In this document: positions 37,301 through 46,294 of the stretch, in pieces
How the letters are laid out: each line of letters begins with the position of its first letter
Numbering within the stretch: the stretch's first letter is position 1
Assembly (NCBI RefSeq): GCF_017316305.2
Contig: NZ_CP147250.1
Span: forward strand, 2,975,001 to 3,039,000
Reading direction: 5' to 3'
From: Enterococcus sp. DIV1094
Lineage (GTDB): Bacteria; Bacillota; Bacilli; Lactobacillales; Enterococcaceae
DNA: 64,000 nt
Translations under genes and position numbers: made by a program
Notes under the pieces: model-generated
Database searches by the model: none
What the model was told of the DNA's origin: nothing
What the model saw: only the letters and a program-made list of their open reading frames with translations

Positions 37301-39010
37301 TTAACGTTGGAGCAAAGAAGTATGTTTGGTTGAACGAAATTGTTGCGGTTTTTCCTGGAGTATTCGTTTGATGTTCTCGATTTTTGAACGTCGCTTGATC
37401 TCCTGTTCGATTTGTTTGAATTTTTTTAATTTCTCCACATCTTTTTTCCGTTCATTGATGACTTTGACCCTCTTTTCGTCATTTTGGCTTTCTATGACAC
37501 GAACTGTTTTTTCACTTACACCATGTTTGATGGAATTGGCAGCTGTATCCAAACGATTTCTTTCTGCTAAGATCGCTAACTTTTGTTCGTCTGTGATTCT
37601 TCGCTTCGTGTCGGATATTCTTGTTTTGCATTTCATGGATCGTCTCTTACTAACAACCAACGTTTCTTTCACAGAAAGCAAATTAGCAATTTGCCGGTTT
37701 GTTTTTCCTGCTCGAATCAATCCCTGAACCGCCTTTGATTGTTCCTCTGATAAATAACCGTTCGTACGTCGTTTGATATTGGGGTACTTAGTCAGATCCG
37801 CATGAAGCGTGATTTGATAAATATTGCCCACCGATGTCTTGAATCGTTTCGCCACGTCTTCTGTTTTTTCACCTTGATTGAGTTTAGTCAAAACCAAATG
37901 ATTTCTGATTTCATATAATTTACCTGGTTTTAATTTTAGCGTCTTTGTAATCTCCTTCATCGAACGTCCTGCTCTTAATTCGTTTTTAAACTTTGTATAT
38001 GTATCAACCGGAATAGAAGATAAGGGTTTCCCATCATTCTTAGTATATGTTTTCTCTCTTTTTTTCGGCTGTTTTTGCACACCATTAAGAAAACCAACAC
38101 GTTGGACTGTATGAATTTTCATATTGAATTTTCTCGCTATAGTATCTGATTGGATTCCTTCCTCCCGATAGACCAAGATCCGCTGATTCCTAATTTTTCT
38201 TAATTCATCTTTTGGCGTATAAAATCTACGACTGATTTCTTCGATTGCTTCTTTTCGTTCAAAAGCTTGTTCAATATGACGAATACGTGTCCGATTAACA
38301 ATCCGTTGATTCATTTTCAATTGTTTCGCAATGTCTCTTGTCGTCTCTCCTCGCTCTATTCTTGAGAGAACTTCTTTTTCCTGCTCCTTGATGTTTTTTA
38401 GCCATATTTTGCTTTCTTTGGTCAATGTTTCATTTGGTTCAGAAGGTTGGACATTTTTTTGTCGGATACTTGCGATCTCTGCAACGGATAGACGAAAGGC
38501 CTTTGCAATATCTTCTGGATGTGTGTCTCGGAGTCGTTTTAAGATAGATCGTTCACGAATCCTCGACACGTCATTCTCAGACAAGCGCCAGCGATGTGCG
38601 ATTTTTCTGGGACTCACTTTTTGCAAAAGTTTTTCCACAATTGTCCGATTTCGGATAGCTAGAATATGTTTGGGTTCCATCTGAACTTTTTCAGCGATCG
38701 AAGCCACTGGTTCCTTTACTTTCAAACGCTGGTTGATATAATCATTACGCACCCCACGAATATCATCGATCCGCATATTCAATTGGTGAGAAATCTCCTC
38801 CATATGGACACCTTTTTTAATCTGTTGCAAGATATGCTTTCTTTTAATATATCTTATTTGCCAATTGGTCAATTGATGTTTCTTGATGATGTACGGGGAT
38901 GTTTTCCCATTTCTTAAATCCTCTAATACGAATTGCATTTTCGCTTCCGCTTGTGGTTTAGACTCTCTGTTTCTGTTCTTTGCTTTTTTTGTATTTGATT
39001 GTTCATCCAT
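37301..39010 (-). CDS. Tandem 32-residue HTH-like repeat protein, fused form
   Basis: 569 residues from ATG 39008-39010; the longer TTG-started frame contains the Shine-Dalgarno AGAAGGAGG. I do not recognise the family. Twelve units of 32 residues: five contiguous (28-186), three (214-309), two (341-404), one (428-459), one (480-511), then a basic coiled coil (about 515-555). Each unit has Ile/Val at 1, Leu/Ile near 5, Gly or a polar residue at 8, acidic-Ile-Ala near 13-15, Phe/Leu near 18, Val/Ile at 25, and Ile-Arg-Asn near 28-30, as in a helix-turn-helix: RKIAHRWRLSENDVSRIRER, EDVAKRFKTSVGNIYQI. Very rich in Lys and Arg; no signal peptide. Nucleic-acid binding is inferred. Paralogous to the gene pair just upstream. 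Confidence 0.8.
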   Translation of the reverse strand: MDEQSNTKKAKNRNRESKPQAEAKMQFVLEDLRNGKTSPYIIKKHQLTNWQIRYIKRKHILQQIKKGVHMEEISHQLNMRIDDIRGVRNDYINQRLKVKEPVASIAEKVQMEPKHILAIRNRTIVEKLLQKVSPRKIAHRWRLSENDVSRIRERSILKRLRDTHPEDIAKAFRLSVAEIASIRQKNVQPSEPNETLTKESKIWLKNIKEQEKEVLSRIERGETTRDIAKQLKMNQRIVNRTRIRHIEQAFERKEAIEEISRRFYTPKDELRKIRNQRILVYREEGIQSDTIARKFNMKIHTVQRVGFLNGVQKQPKKREKTYTKNDGKPLSSIPVDTYTKFKNELRAGRSMKEITKTLKLKPGKLYEIRNHLVLTKLNQGEKTEDVAKRFKTSVGNIYQITLHADLTKYPNIKRRTNGYLSEEQSKAVQGLIRAGKTNRQIANLLSVKETLVVSKRRSMKCKTRISDTKRRITDEQKLAILAERNRLDTAANSIKHGVSEKTVRVIESQNDEKRVKVINERKKDVEKLKKFKQIEQEIKRRSKIENIKRILQEKPQQFRSTKHTSLLQR

Positions 39011-39076
39011 TGATGATTCCCTCCTTCTCTTGAACAAAGAATGCGTAGAATTAATTTCTTTCCTTTTTCTGTGTTA

Positions 39077-39406
39077 CTACCGCTGTGCGACTCGTTTTGT
39101 TTTTTCGTTTTTTGCTTGTTGAATGATTTTCTTGATATTACCTATTTTCGCTTCTTGTTTCGCTTTTACCATTAATTCTTGAACCTTTTTTCGTGCTTGT
39201 ATATTTTCTATTTTTCGTCTTTCTTGGATTTCTTTCCCCTTGATTTCTTTACATCTAGTAGTCAAAACACGGATCGTCGACTCACTAACGCCTGATTTAG
39301 CAGAATTCACGTATGTATTCATGTGCTTGATATCTTCCATGATCTGCTGTTTTTGTTCCTTTGTAACACGGTGTTTCATCTTAAATGTTCCTTTTTGAGC
39401 TTTCAT
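39077..39406 (-). CDS. C-terminal module of the HTH-repeat protein as a separate ORF
   Basis: 109 residues. It begins MKAQKGTFKMKHRVTKEQK and matches residues 459-477 of the fused protein (MKCKTRISDTKRRITDEQK) without gaps. It contains one 32-residue unit (22-53, NSAKSGVSESTIRVL) and the basic coiled-coil tail (KIGNIKKIIQQAK against KIENIKRILQEK). Its ATG overlaps the stop of the upstream gene by 4 nt (ATGA). There is no separate Shine-Dalgarno of note, so it is made by re-initiation or as a -1 frameshift extension. 66 bp separate it from the fused gene. Confidence 0.72.
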   Translation of the reverse strand: MKAQKGTFKMKHRVTKEQKQQIMEDIKHMNTYVNSAKSGVSESTIRVLTTRCKEIKGKEIQERRKIENIQARKKVQELMVKAKQEAKIGNIKKIIQQAKNEKTKRVAQR

Positions 39407-40776
39407 TTTGGTTTGACCGATCTGATCAAGGAGGCTTTGATATCTAGCGCTTCAGAGATTTCTCTAATCGACATTCTGCGATTGATGTAATTTCTAATTG
39501 TTTTCGCTTGTTCGGGTGTTAAATAATCTAATGTCCGACGCTTGATATTTGGAAATTCGGCCAAATTCCCTCGAAAAATTACTTCGCGAACATTTTTGAT
39601 ATTCATTTTGAATTCATCAGCAACCCCTTGGATATGTTCACCACGGTTCAGTTTTTTTAAAATCTCATCATTTCTCACCTTATAAATCAGCGGAACGATT
39701 ACCTTTAGCTCTTCTCCTAGCGTCTTCGTTATGTCAGTTTCTTTGATTCGCTTCAAAATCTCTTGTCTCTTCTCTTCAGATACTGTCGAAATATCGGGGA
39801 TTTTCTGAGAACTTGCTTTCGTACGTTTGATTTTACTCGAAGAATTATTTCTACTCACGATTGAACCGACTCTGGAGCGAGACACATTAAATCTTTCTGA
39901 AAGAAAAGTGCTTGTCTTTCCTTGATCATTTTGCATCAATACACGAACATCTCTCAGCCGATAGAGTTCTTCGATTTCTATATGGAATCGCTGACTGATT
40001 TCTTTACCATCTTGCTTATTTTCGAATGATTTTTCGATTTCACGATTGCGGATATCAATGACCGTTCTTTGGCTGATCATTAATTCTTGTGCCACATCTT
40101 TTGTCGCTTTTCCTTCTTCAAGTAAACTTAGTACCTTCGTTTTTCGTTCTTCTAATTGTTCCAAGAGATCTTTGATCGTTATAGAGGAATCACTGATTTC
40201 ACTATTAGAATTCAAGGAACGTTGCTTAACCAAATATACTTGTTCCATGGATAATTTGAAATCTCTAGCAATTTCCTCCGGATGTTCTTCTTTCAACCGT
40301 TCGATAATCTGTTCGTCTCTGATCGAACGAATTTTATCGATCGGTAACTGTGCATCTTTTGCTACTTCTTCGAAACTCAAACCTTTTATCAATTCATTGG
40401 CAATTCTTTTATCACGAATCTTTAAAATTTGCTCTTTACTCATCTGTAATTCAGCGACTAATGATGCGACATCTCCTGTTTTTGCCAACGATGTATAAAT
40501 ATAATCATTCCGATATTTACGAACTTGTTCAACCGTCAAATTCAATCGATAAGCAATTGCTTTTTGCCTTTTCTGTCGAATGACTTCTTGGATAGCGAAC
40601 TTTTTCTTGGCTGCGTATATACGCTCTCTACCGATTTGATACTTGTCCATAATGTCTTTTTCCAGTCGACCTGATACTAACTCTCGATAAATGGATTGAT
40701 CACGCTTTTCTTTCAGTAGTCTTGTCGGGTACAGTTCATCGATTTTTCGTTTCTTACTTTTCTGCGCTTCTTCCAT
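39403..40776 (-). CDS. Tandem 32-residue HTH-like repeat protein, split form
   Basis: 457 residues, Shine-Dalgarno GAGGAGGC. Eleven units in the same 5+3+2+1 order as the fused paralogue: 29-187, 215-310, 340-403 and from 427. Clear units are VLSLLEEGKATKDVAQELMI, IIERLKEEHPEEIARDFKLS and IANELIKGLSFEEVAKDAQL. Both paralogues share PNIKRRT..YL..EQ between units 10 and 11. Linkers after units 5 and 8 are Ser/Lys-rich in both. It stops after unit 11 at SVKPK, where the fused paralogue continues. Very basic, cytoplasmic, no recognised enzyme domain. It lies 204 bp downstream of whiA on the same strand. Confidence 0.8.
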   Translation of the reverse strand: MEEAQKSKKRKIDELYPTRLLKEKRDQSIYRELVSGRLEKDIMDKYQIGRERIYAAKKKFAIQEVIRQKRQKAIAYRLNLTVEQVRKYRNDYIYTSLAKTGDVASLVAELQMSKEQILKIRDKRIANELIKGLSFEEVAKDAQLPIDKIRSIRDEQIIERLKEEHPEEIARDFKLSMEQVYLVKQRSLNSNSEISDSSITIKDLLEQLEERKTKVLSLLEEGKATKDVAQELMISQRTVIDIRNREIEKSFENKQDGKEISQRFHIEIEELYRLRDVRVLMQNDQGKTSTFLSERFNVSRSRVGSIVSRNNSSSKIKRTKASSQKIPDISTVSEEKRQEILKRIKETDITKTLGEELKVIVPLIYKVRNDEILKKLNRGEHIQGVADEFKMNIKNVREVIFRGNLAEFPNIKRRTLDYLTPEQAKTIRNYINRRMSIREISEALDIKASLIRSVKPK

Positions 40777-40980
40777 GATAGAGCCTCCTCATGATTGCTG
40801 ATTTACATTTATTATAAGTATGTAACGTTCAATCTCGCGCCCATTTTTAGGAAAAAGAAAAAAAAGCGGCCTGACCACATTGTACAGTGCTTCGATGAAA
40901 CCTAGAAGCTAAGGACAAATGAGTCAAACCACATTGCGTTTGTATCTATTGATCGAATAAAAAAACAATCCATTTTTTTA

Positions 40981-41916
40981 TTAAGATGCTTGCTCTTTTA
41001 GTTTTTCAGCAAACTCGTTGATTTTACGAATCCGATGATTGATCCCTGATTTTGAGATCGCACCAGATGGAATCATCTCACCTAGTTCTTTCAAGCTGAC
41101 CTCAGGATGTTGCAAGCGCAATTCTGCGATTTCTTGTAACTTCTCGGGAAGAGCTTGTAACCCTACTCGAGCTTCGATCAACTCGATATTCTCGATTTGC
41201 TTTGATGCTGCATCGATGGTTTTATTCAAGTTAGCCGTCTCACAGTTGACTAAACGATTCACTGAATTTCTCATATCACGAACGATCCGCACGTCTTCAA
41301 AACGTAGCATCGAATTGGTTGCGCCAATCAGAGTCAAGAAATCCGCAATTTTCTCTGCGCCTTTTAGATAGGAGATATAGCCGTTGCGTCTTTCAAGTGT
41401 TCGTGCGTGCAAGCCGTAATAATTCAACATATTACAAATATCCTGATTATGTTGTTCGTAGATCGAATAAATCTCTAAGTGATAGCGACTGGTTTCCGGA
41501 TTATTGACTGAACCCGAAGCCATAAATGCACCACGCAGATATGAACGCATTTTTTGCGCATTCCCCATGATCTCGTCTGACACATGACCATTGAACATCA
41601 TACCATCCATGATATCCAAATCCATCAAGACATTTTTCGTTCCTTGCTTCAAGCGAACGATGTAGACGTTGTTCTTTTTCAATTTCATTTTCTTTCGTAC
41701 GAGTAACTCACTGCGTACTTGATAATGATCTTTTAAAAGTGAGTAGATCCGACGAGCAATTGCGGCATTTTCTGTCTGTACGTTCAAGATGAATTGCTGG
41801 TTGACGATGCCAAGCGAACCATTCATACGTAACAATGCGGCTAATTCAGCTTTTGCATGTTCACGATGGACTTCTAAACCAGTCAATTCCTTTTTGACTT
41901 CTGCTGCAAAGGACAC
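40981..41916 (-). CDS. whiA: DNA-binding protein WhiA
   Basis: 311 residues. I use GTG 41914-41916 ([16 protein letters not shown]), because the Shine-Dalgarno AAAGGAGG abuts the earlier GTG at 41925; the N-terminus then matches the Bacillus form. The N-terminal part is a LAGLIDADG-like fold ([23 protein letters not shown]), and the C-terminal HTH (about 225-305) has [25 protein letters not shown]. Role: cell division and chromosome segregation in Firmicutes. Last gene of rapZ-yvcK-whiA. Confidence 0.96.
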   Translation of the reverse strand: MSFAAEVKKELTGLEVHREHAKAELAALLRMNGSLGIVNQQFILNVQTENAAIARRIYSLLKDHYQVRSELLVRKKMKLKKNNVYIVRLKQGTKNVLMDLDIMDGMMFNGHVSDEIMGNAQKMRSYLRGAFMASGSVNNPETSRYHLEIYSIYEQHNQDICNMLNYYGLHARTLERRNGYISYLKGAEKIADFLTLIGATNSMLRFEDVRIVRDMRNSVNRLVNCETANLNKTIDAASKQIENIELIEARVGLQALPEKLQEIAELRLQHPEVSLKELGEMIPSGAISKSGINHRIRKINEFAEKLKEQAS

Positions 41917-41950
41917 GTTGTCCACCTCCTTTTGATAAGTTTATTCTTCT

Positions 41951-42949
41951 TTATTGTTTTGACCCAAAGACTAAGCGGAAAAGTTCTTCAACGACTTTCT
42001 CTCCATCATGAAAGACTCCGCCATTTTTCAATTCTAAAAAGTCCGTAGAGATGACCCGACAGTTCTCTTCTCGCAAGCCATTAAAATCATGAGCGACTTG
42101 AACAAGGTATTCATCGTAGATTTCTGGATCCATGTAGTCTTCTGGGACTTTTTCTGTGTTCACTAACACTGTATCAATAAAGGGTTGTTCCAAATGTTGA
42201 TGTAAGACACGGATGTGATCCGCATCTGTAAAATGTTCGGTTTCCCCTTTTTGTGTCATGATATTGCAGATATAGACGACCTCTGCTTTAGTTTTGAGCA
42301 TTGCTTCTCCGACTTCCGGGATCACTAAATTAGGTAAAATACTAGTGAACAAGCTGCCTGGTCCTAAGACGACCATATCGGCTTCCATAATCGCCGAAAC
42401 CACTTTACGTCCAGCTTTCGCTTCACTTTCATCATCTGTATTGCAAACAAATACCCGCTCAATGTTTTTGCGATCAAGCGCGATCTTCGATTCACCGATT
42501 GCGGTCGTTCCATCTTTGAACACCGCATGTAAAGTCAATGGGGTCTCAGAAGAAGGATAGATGTGCCCATCCACATGCATCATGCGAGATAAAAGCTGGA
42601 TAGCTTCATAAGTACTCCCTCTCATTTCAGCGACAGCTGCAATGATCAAATTACCAATGGTATGATTCGCTAAAAATTGATCTTCTTTTTTGAAGCGGTA
42701 TTGAAAGATATCTTCATAAAATTGAGGCATATCTGATAATGACACCAAGACATTTCTTAAATCCCCAGGAGGTGCCATTGCAATCGATTTGCGGATCTCG
42801 CCACTACTACCGCCATCATCTGCCACGGTAACGATTGCCGTGATATCAGCCCCTTGATTACGCAAACTCTTCAAAATAACAGGTAAGCCTGTACCGCCTC
42901 CGACTACAACGATTTTAGGTTTTCGAATTCGGTAAGTTTTCATTTTCAT
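41951..42949 (-). CDS. yvcK: Gluconeogenesis factor YvcK (CofD-like)
   Basis: 332 residues. Seen: [19 protein letters not shown] near the start, [37 protein letters not shown] and [15 protein letters not shown], all YvcK hallmarks. It binds UDP-sugars and is needed for wall synthesis on gluconeogenic carbon. Its ATG overlaps the rapZ stop (ATGA). Either of two ATGs two codons apart could be used. Confidence 0.95.
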   Translation of the reverse strand: MKMKTYRIRKPKIVVVGGGTGLPVILKSLRNQGADITAIVTVADDGGSSGEIRKSIAMAPPGDLRNVLVSLSDMPQFYEDIFQYRFKKEDQFLANHTIGNLIIAAVAEMRGSTYEAIQLLSRMMHVDGHIYPSSETPLTLHAVFKDGTTAIGESKIALDRKNIERVFVCNTDDESEAKAGRKVVSAIMEADMVVLGPGSLFTSILPNLVIPEVGEAMLKTKAEVVYICNIMTQKGETEHFTDADHIRVLHQHLEQPFIDTVLVNTEKVPEDYMDPEIYDEYLVQVAHDFNGLREENCRVISTDFLELKNGGVFHDGEKVVEELFRLVFGSKQ

Positions 42950-43830
42950 GAGCGATTCACCGTCTCTTTACGCTTATCTTTGTCACGGTGAGTCACGTTG
43001 ACTTTATATGTTTCACTAAGCGCTTGAGACAATCTTTCCGTCAAAGCAACCGAGCGATGTTGACCGCCCGTACAGCCGATCGCTACTGTCAAACTGCTTT
43101 TTCCTTCTTTGATATATCCAGGCATTACTGTCTTTAATAAATCAAGGAATTTCAAATAAAACAATTCTGTTTCGTCAAACGACATTACATAGTCATAAAC
43201 CGGTTTATCTTTCCCAGTCAATGGTCTTAAATCAGCGATGTAGTGAGGATTTGGTAAAAAACGAACATCCATCACGATATCTGAATCGATCGGTAACCCA
43301 TATTTGAAACCAAATGACACGAATTCGATACGGAAACCTTGATCATCTTTTGTTTTAAATGTTTGATTGATCTTTTCGCGCAACTGTCGTGGTGTCAAAG
43401 TCGTGGTATCGATAATAACAGATGCTTGCGCTTTGATATCATTTAAAATCGCCCGTTCCTTGCGAATCCCTTCCGTCACTAAACCGTCCATCGCCATCGG
43501 ATGAGTTCTTCTTGTTTCTTTGTAACGAGCAACCAATTCTTCATCAGAAGCATCTAAAAATAAGACAGAAGTATCGATGAAATTTGTATTTTCGATTTCG
43601 ATCAACATACTTTGAATCTCTTCAAAGAAAGAGCGTGAACGTAAATCCACACCTAGTGCCATTTTTGTGACTTTCCCTGATTCCTTAATTAGTTCCCAAA
43701 ATTTAGGGATCAATGTTGGGGGCATATTATCGATACAAAAGTACCCCATATCTTCAAAGCTTTGAATCGCCACAGTTTTACCTGCGCCGCTCATACCTGT
43801 AATGATTACTAGTTCTAAATTATCAGCCAT
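42946..43830 (-). CDS. rapZ: RapZ / YvcJ nucleotide-binding protein
   Basis: 294 residues. N-terminal P-loop [16 protein letters not shown] (about 13), Walker B-like [21 protein letters not shown]-terminal domain with [15 protein letters not shown]. In E. coli RapZ is an RNA adaptor sensing GlcN6P; the Firmicutes homologue YvcJ binds nucleotides and its target is less clear. First gene of rapZ-yvcK-whiA, Shine-Dalgarno GAGGAGGC. Confidence 0.95.
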   Translation of the reverse strand: MADNLELVIITGMSGAGKTVAIQSFEDMGYFCIDNMPPTLIPKFWELIKESGKVTKMALGVDLRSRSFFEEIQSMLIEIENTNFIDTSVLFLDASDEELVARYKETRRTHPMAMDGLVTEGIRKERAILNDIKAQASVIIDTTTLTPRQLREKINQTFKTKDDQGFRIEFVSFGFKYGLPIDSDIVMDVRFLPNPHYIADLRPLTGKDKPVYDYVMSFDETELFYLKFLDLLKTVMPGYIKEGKSSLTVAIGCTGGQHRSVALTERLSQALSETYKVNVTHRDKDKRKETVNRS

Positions 43831-43950
43831 CCGTATGGCCTCCTCTCTCGTTCTCCTTTAAAATTATATCATCCCGGGCGTATCATTGCTAGCTCGAATT
43901 AAATTCTTTTGTTTTTTTATATAAAAATAGGAGGCAAAAGCCAATTCCTT

Positions 43951-44007
43951 CAAAAAATAAGCGTGGCATCCAAAAATTGAAATGATTTTCGGATTACCGC
44001 GCTTATT
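43951..44007 (-). terminator. Rho-independent terminator after the aspartate racemase gene
   Basis: Outer arms 43956-43966 / 43997-44007 (AATAAGCG / CGCTTATT plus inner pairs) with a further inner stem AAAAT/ATTTT; the minus strand then reads TTTTTTG. A second hairpin, GGCTGAA/TTCAGCC, lies before it at about 44009-44037. Confidence 0.85.
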
Positions 44008-44053
44008 CGGCTGAACCCATGTGGAACAACTTCAGCCACAACTATTTTTACGA

Positions 44054-44770
44054 TCAATTCGAACGCTTCACTCGTTCGGCCTGAGCAAGCTCGATCGTTC
44101 GATCAGCCAGTATCGACTGCGCATCGATCACTGGATAAGGATTGTCAGATGCAACTTCTTGCATTAGAGACAATTCGGTACACCCTAAAATGATCTTCTC
44201 ACAATCCAGACGTTCGACTGCTTCTTCTAAAATCTCATAATAGAGTTCTTTATTCAAATGATCAGACTCTTTGATTTCATGATAAATCAAATAATTCACT
44301 TTCTCTTGTAGTGATTGATCAGGGATCACGACTTCAAATCCTAATGCTTTGATCTCTTTTTCATAAACACCAGCAAGAATACTCCCTTGTGTTGCTAAAA
44401 CAGCCACTTTCCCTGTTGTCTTTTGTCGAACAAGTTCTTTGGCGGCTTCTCGTGGCATATGCAAGATCGGGATCGTTGTCTCTGCTTGCAAGTCATCAAA
44501 AAAGTAATGTACCGTATTGCACGTCAAAACAATGAAATTCGGTTGTAGTAGATTTTGCTTTTTGATGTCCTCTACTAAATAAGGGACTGGATTTTCTTTT
44601 GTTTGATCCAAGATGTAGGCCGTTCGATCAGGAACTGTTGCATGATTAAATAATACATAGTTCAAATAATCCTGATCTTTGGCGGCTTTGACACGATGAT
44701 TGATCAAGCGGACAAAGCTTTCCGTTGCCATCGTACCCATTCCACCTAAGATACTGAAAAAATTCTCCAT
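44054..44770 (-). CDS. Aspartate/glutamate racemase family protein, probable aspartate racemase
   Basis: 238 residues. Two-Cys racemase: [14 protein letters not shown] at the start, Cys84 in [10 protein letters not shown] and Cys197 in [10 protein letters not shown] are the paired acid/base thiols. It follows the D-aspartate ligase by 3 bp on the same strand, so its product is very likely D-aspartate for the peptidoglycan cross-bridge. The ligase/racemase pair is known from E. faecium. Start ATG; a terminator follows. Confidence 0.93.
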   Translation of the reverse strand: MENFFSILGGMGTMATESFVRLINHRVKAAKDQDYLNYVLFNHATVPDRTAYILDQTKENPVPYLVEDIKKQNLLQPNFIVLTCNTVHYFFDDLQAETTIPILHMPREAAKELVRQKTTGKVAVLATQGSILAGVYEKEIKALGFEVVIPDQSLQEKVNYLIYHEIKESDHLNKELYYEILEEAVERLDCEKIILGCTELSLMQEVASDNPYPVIDAQSILADRTIELAQAERVKRSN

Positions 44771-44773
44771 GAA

Positions 44774-46036
44774 CTAGCCTTCTTTCGAATGAAAGTATTT
44801 TTTAAACCTTGGAATATAGTTTCGGAACATATACGTCATCAATAACCAACGTTTCAATGAGTGGTCTTTGTCATAAAAGACGGTCGTTCCATATCGTTTT
44901 TCTTTGATCAATTTCAAAGCCTGTTGTTTTTGTTCGTTTTCTTTCGCATAAGTCATAAAGACTTTTTTTGGTACGCCCAACCATAGTTTCGCTTTGTCTG
45001 ATTGGTTCGTTCCGTATGTTGTTCCAACGAATGGTTCATGAAAAACACGATCTTCTGTTAAAATACGTGCTAAATTCAGTCCATTGAGCGTCACAAAGAA
45101 ACTGCTTCTTCCTTGACGAAGATTGATCTCAAATAATTTATATTCGCCATCTCGCGGATCATATTTCATATCGAAATTCGCAAAACCAGTATACTCGATC
45201 TTTTCTAGAAACGCTTTGATTGTTTGATAGATTTTCTCGTTGTAATCCGGCATGATCACGACATAGTTTCCGATAGAAGCTGGCGTAGGATCTTCAAGTA
45301 ATGGATGGCCTAGGCACATCATTCTCACTTGGTGTTGCTCATCGACATACGCATTCAATACACGCATGTGACTATCATCGCCTGGAATAAAATCTTGAGC
45401 GATCATTTCGCTTGTATAACCCGCTTCATAGATTCGGCCTAATACCAAATCAAATTCTTCACGATTATCAATAATAAATGCTTTTTTACGTCCTTCAAAT
45501 TGGACAGATAAATACTCGACACTATTTGCTGGTTTCAACGCTACCGGAAAGTCGAAAGGCAACTCTTGTTCTAAGCGGCCATTGTTCAACATTTCTTTTC
45601 GGATGATCAATGTATTTGGATAAGGCAGTTGATACTCTTCACATATCTCGTAAAAGCTTACTTTATTCACCAATCGTTCAAAGAGTGAATAATCGATATA
45701 GGGACAGATAAATGTTTCAGAAAGCTCTTCTTTATGCTGAGAAATCAATTCCGCATATCCGTCGCCACAAGCTATCAGTAAATATTTTTTATTTTTATCC
45801 GTATACTTTTCTTTTGCCAAACGTCGCATCGTCTCAATAAAGACCGGATCTTGATCAAATCCTTGAATCACTTCAACGTTGACGATTTTGCTATAGCGGG
45901 TAGGCGCTAGTTGGTTCGACGCATAGGCTTGACATACCTTGCCATAAGCTTCATGAAATGAACGGGCCATCCCATAAACGTTCATATCGCTACCTAATAA
46001 AATAGGGATAAATGCTTCTTTTTCATTACTGTTCAT
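44774..46036 (-). CDS. asl: D-aspartate ligase (peptidoglycan cross-bridge)
   Basis: 420 residues, ATP-grasp fold. Adds D-Asp to the epsilon-amino group of L-Lys in the UDP-MurNAc-pentapeptide, giving the D-Asx bridge of the E. faecium group. Seen: FIPILLGSDMNVYGMARSFHE at the N-terminus, FDFPVALKPANSVEYLS (ATP-binding), AQDFIPGDDSHMRVLNAY and the metal-binding KLFEINLRQGRSSFF. The next gene supplies D-Asp. It presumably supports PBP5-type beta-lactam tolerance, because this bridge is the substrate of the L,D- and D,D-transpeptidases in those species (known from the family, not visible here). Confidence 0.92.
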   Translation of the reverse strand: MNSNEKEAFIPILLGSDMNVYGMARSFHEAYGKVCQAYASNQLAPTRYSKIVNVEVIQGFDQDPVFIETMRRLAKEKYTDKNKKYLLIACGDGYAELISQHKEELSETFICPYIDYSLFERLVNKVSFYEICEEYQLPYPNTLIIRKEMLNNGRLEQELPFDFPVALKPANSVEYLSVQFEGRKKAFIIDNREEFDLVLGRIYEAGYTSEMIAQDFIPGDDSHMRVLNAYVDEQHQVRMMCLGHPLLEDPTPASIGNYVVIMPDYNEKIYQTIKAFLEKIEYTGFANFDMKYDPRDGEYKLFEINLRQGRSSFFVTLNGLNLARILTEDRVFHEPFVGTTYGTNQSDKAKLWLGVPKKVFMTYAKENEQKQQALKLIKEKRYGTTVFYDKDHSLKRWLLMTYMFRNYIPRFKKYFHSKEG

Positions 46037-46101
46037 AATTATCTCTCACTAACTTAATAATCTCTTGTTTTATATTTACACAAGGAATATCATACCATAA
46101 A

Positions 46102-46137
46102 GAAAAAAGCAATCAAAGGAATCTCCTCCGATTGCTC
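46102..46137 (-). terminator. Rho-independent terminator between uvrA and the ligase gene
   Basis: AGCAATC (46108-46114) pairs with GATTGCT (46130-46136), with inner GGA/TCC pairs, followed by six U on the minus strand. A ligase promoter seems to start in it (TTGATT, 16 bp, TATGAT near 46089). Confidence 0.82.
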
Positions 46138-46213
46138 AATTCTTTTTTGAACGGATTGAACTTATAGGAAGTTTTTATCTATACCAATAAGTGTAGAAAG
46201 AACTACCATATAA

Positions 46214-46229
46214 AGTATTCTAGAATACT
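46214..46229. repeat. Perfect 16-bp palindrome upstream of the D-Asp ligase gene
   Basis: AGTATTCTAGAATACT is fully self-complementary with no spacer. It lies in the 258-bp gap between uvrA and the ligase gene, 66 bp after the uvrA stop. Candidate operator or hairpin. Confidence 0.6.
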
Positions 46230-46294
46230 CGTGAAAAGAAAACAATACATAAAGCTTTCTTTTAATATTTTTTTAACTATAACAATAACGATTC

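Noticed and set aside
37301..40776. TAL-effector or PPR relatives for the 32-residue repeats
   Set aside because: The repeat length is close, but the motif is an HTH pattern (I-A..F.(L/M)S...(V/I)..IR), not the LTP.QVVAIAS or PPR signatures.
40800..40975. Small RNA or lost gene in the gap between whiA and the repeat genes
   Set aside because: Only a short imperfect repeat (ACCACATTG twice) and an A/T-rich end; no ORF, hairpin plus U run or promoter stands out.
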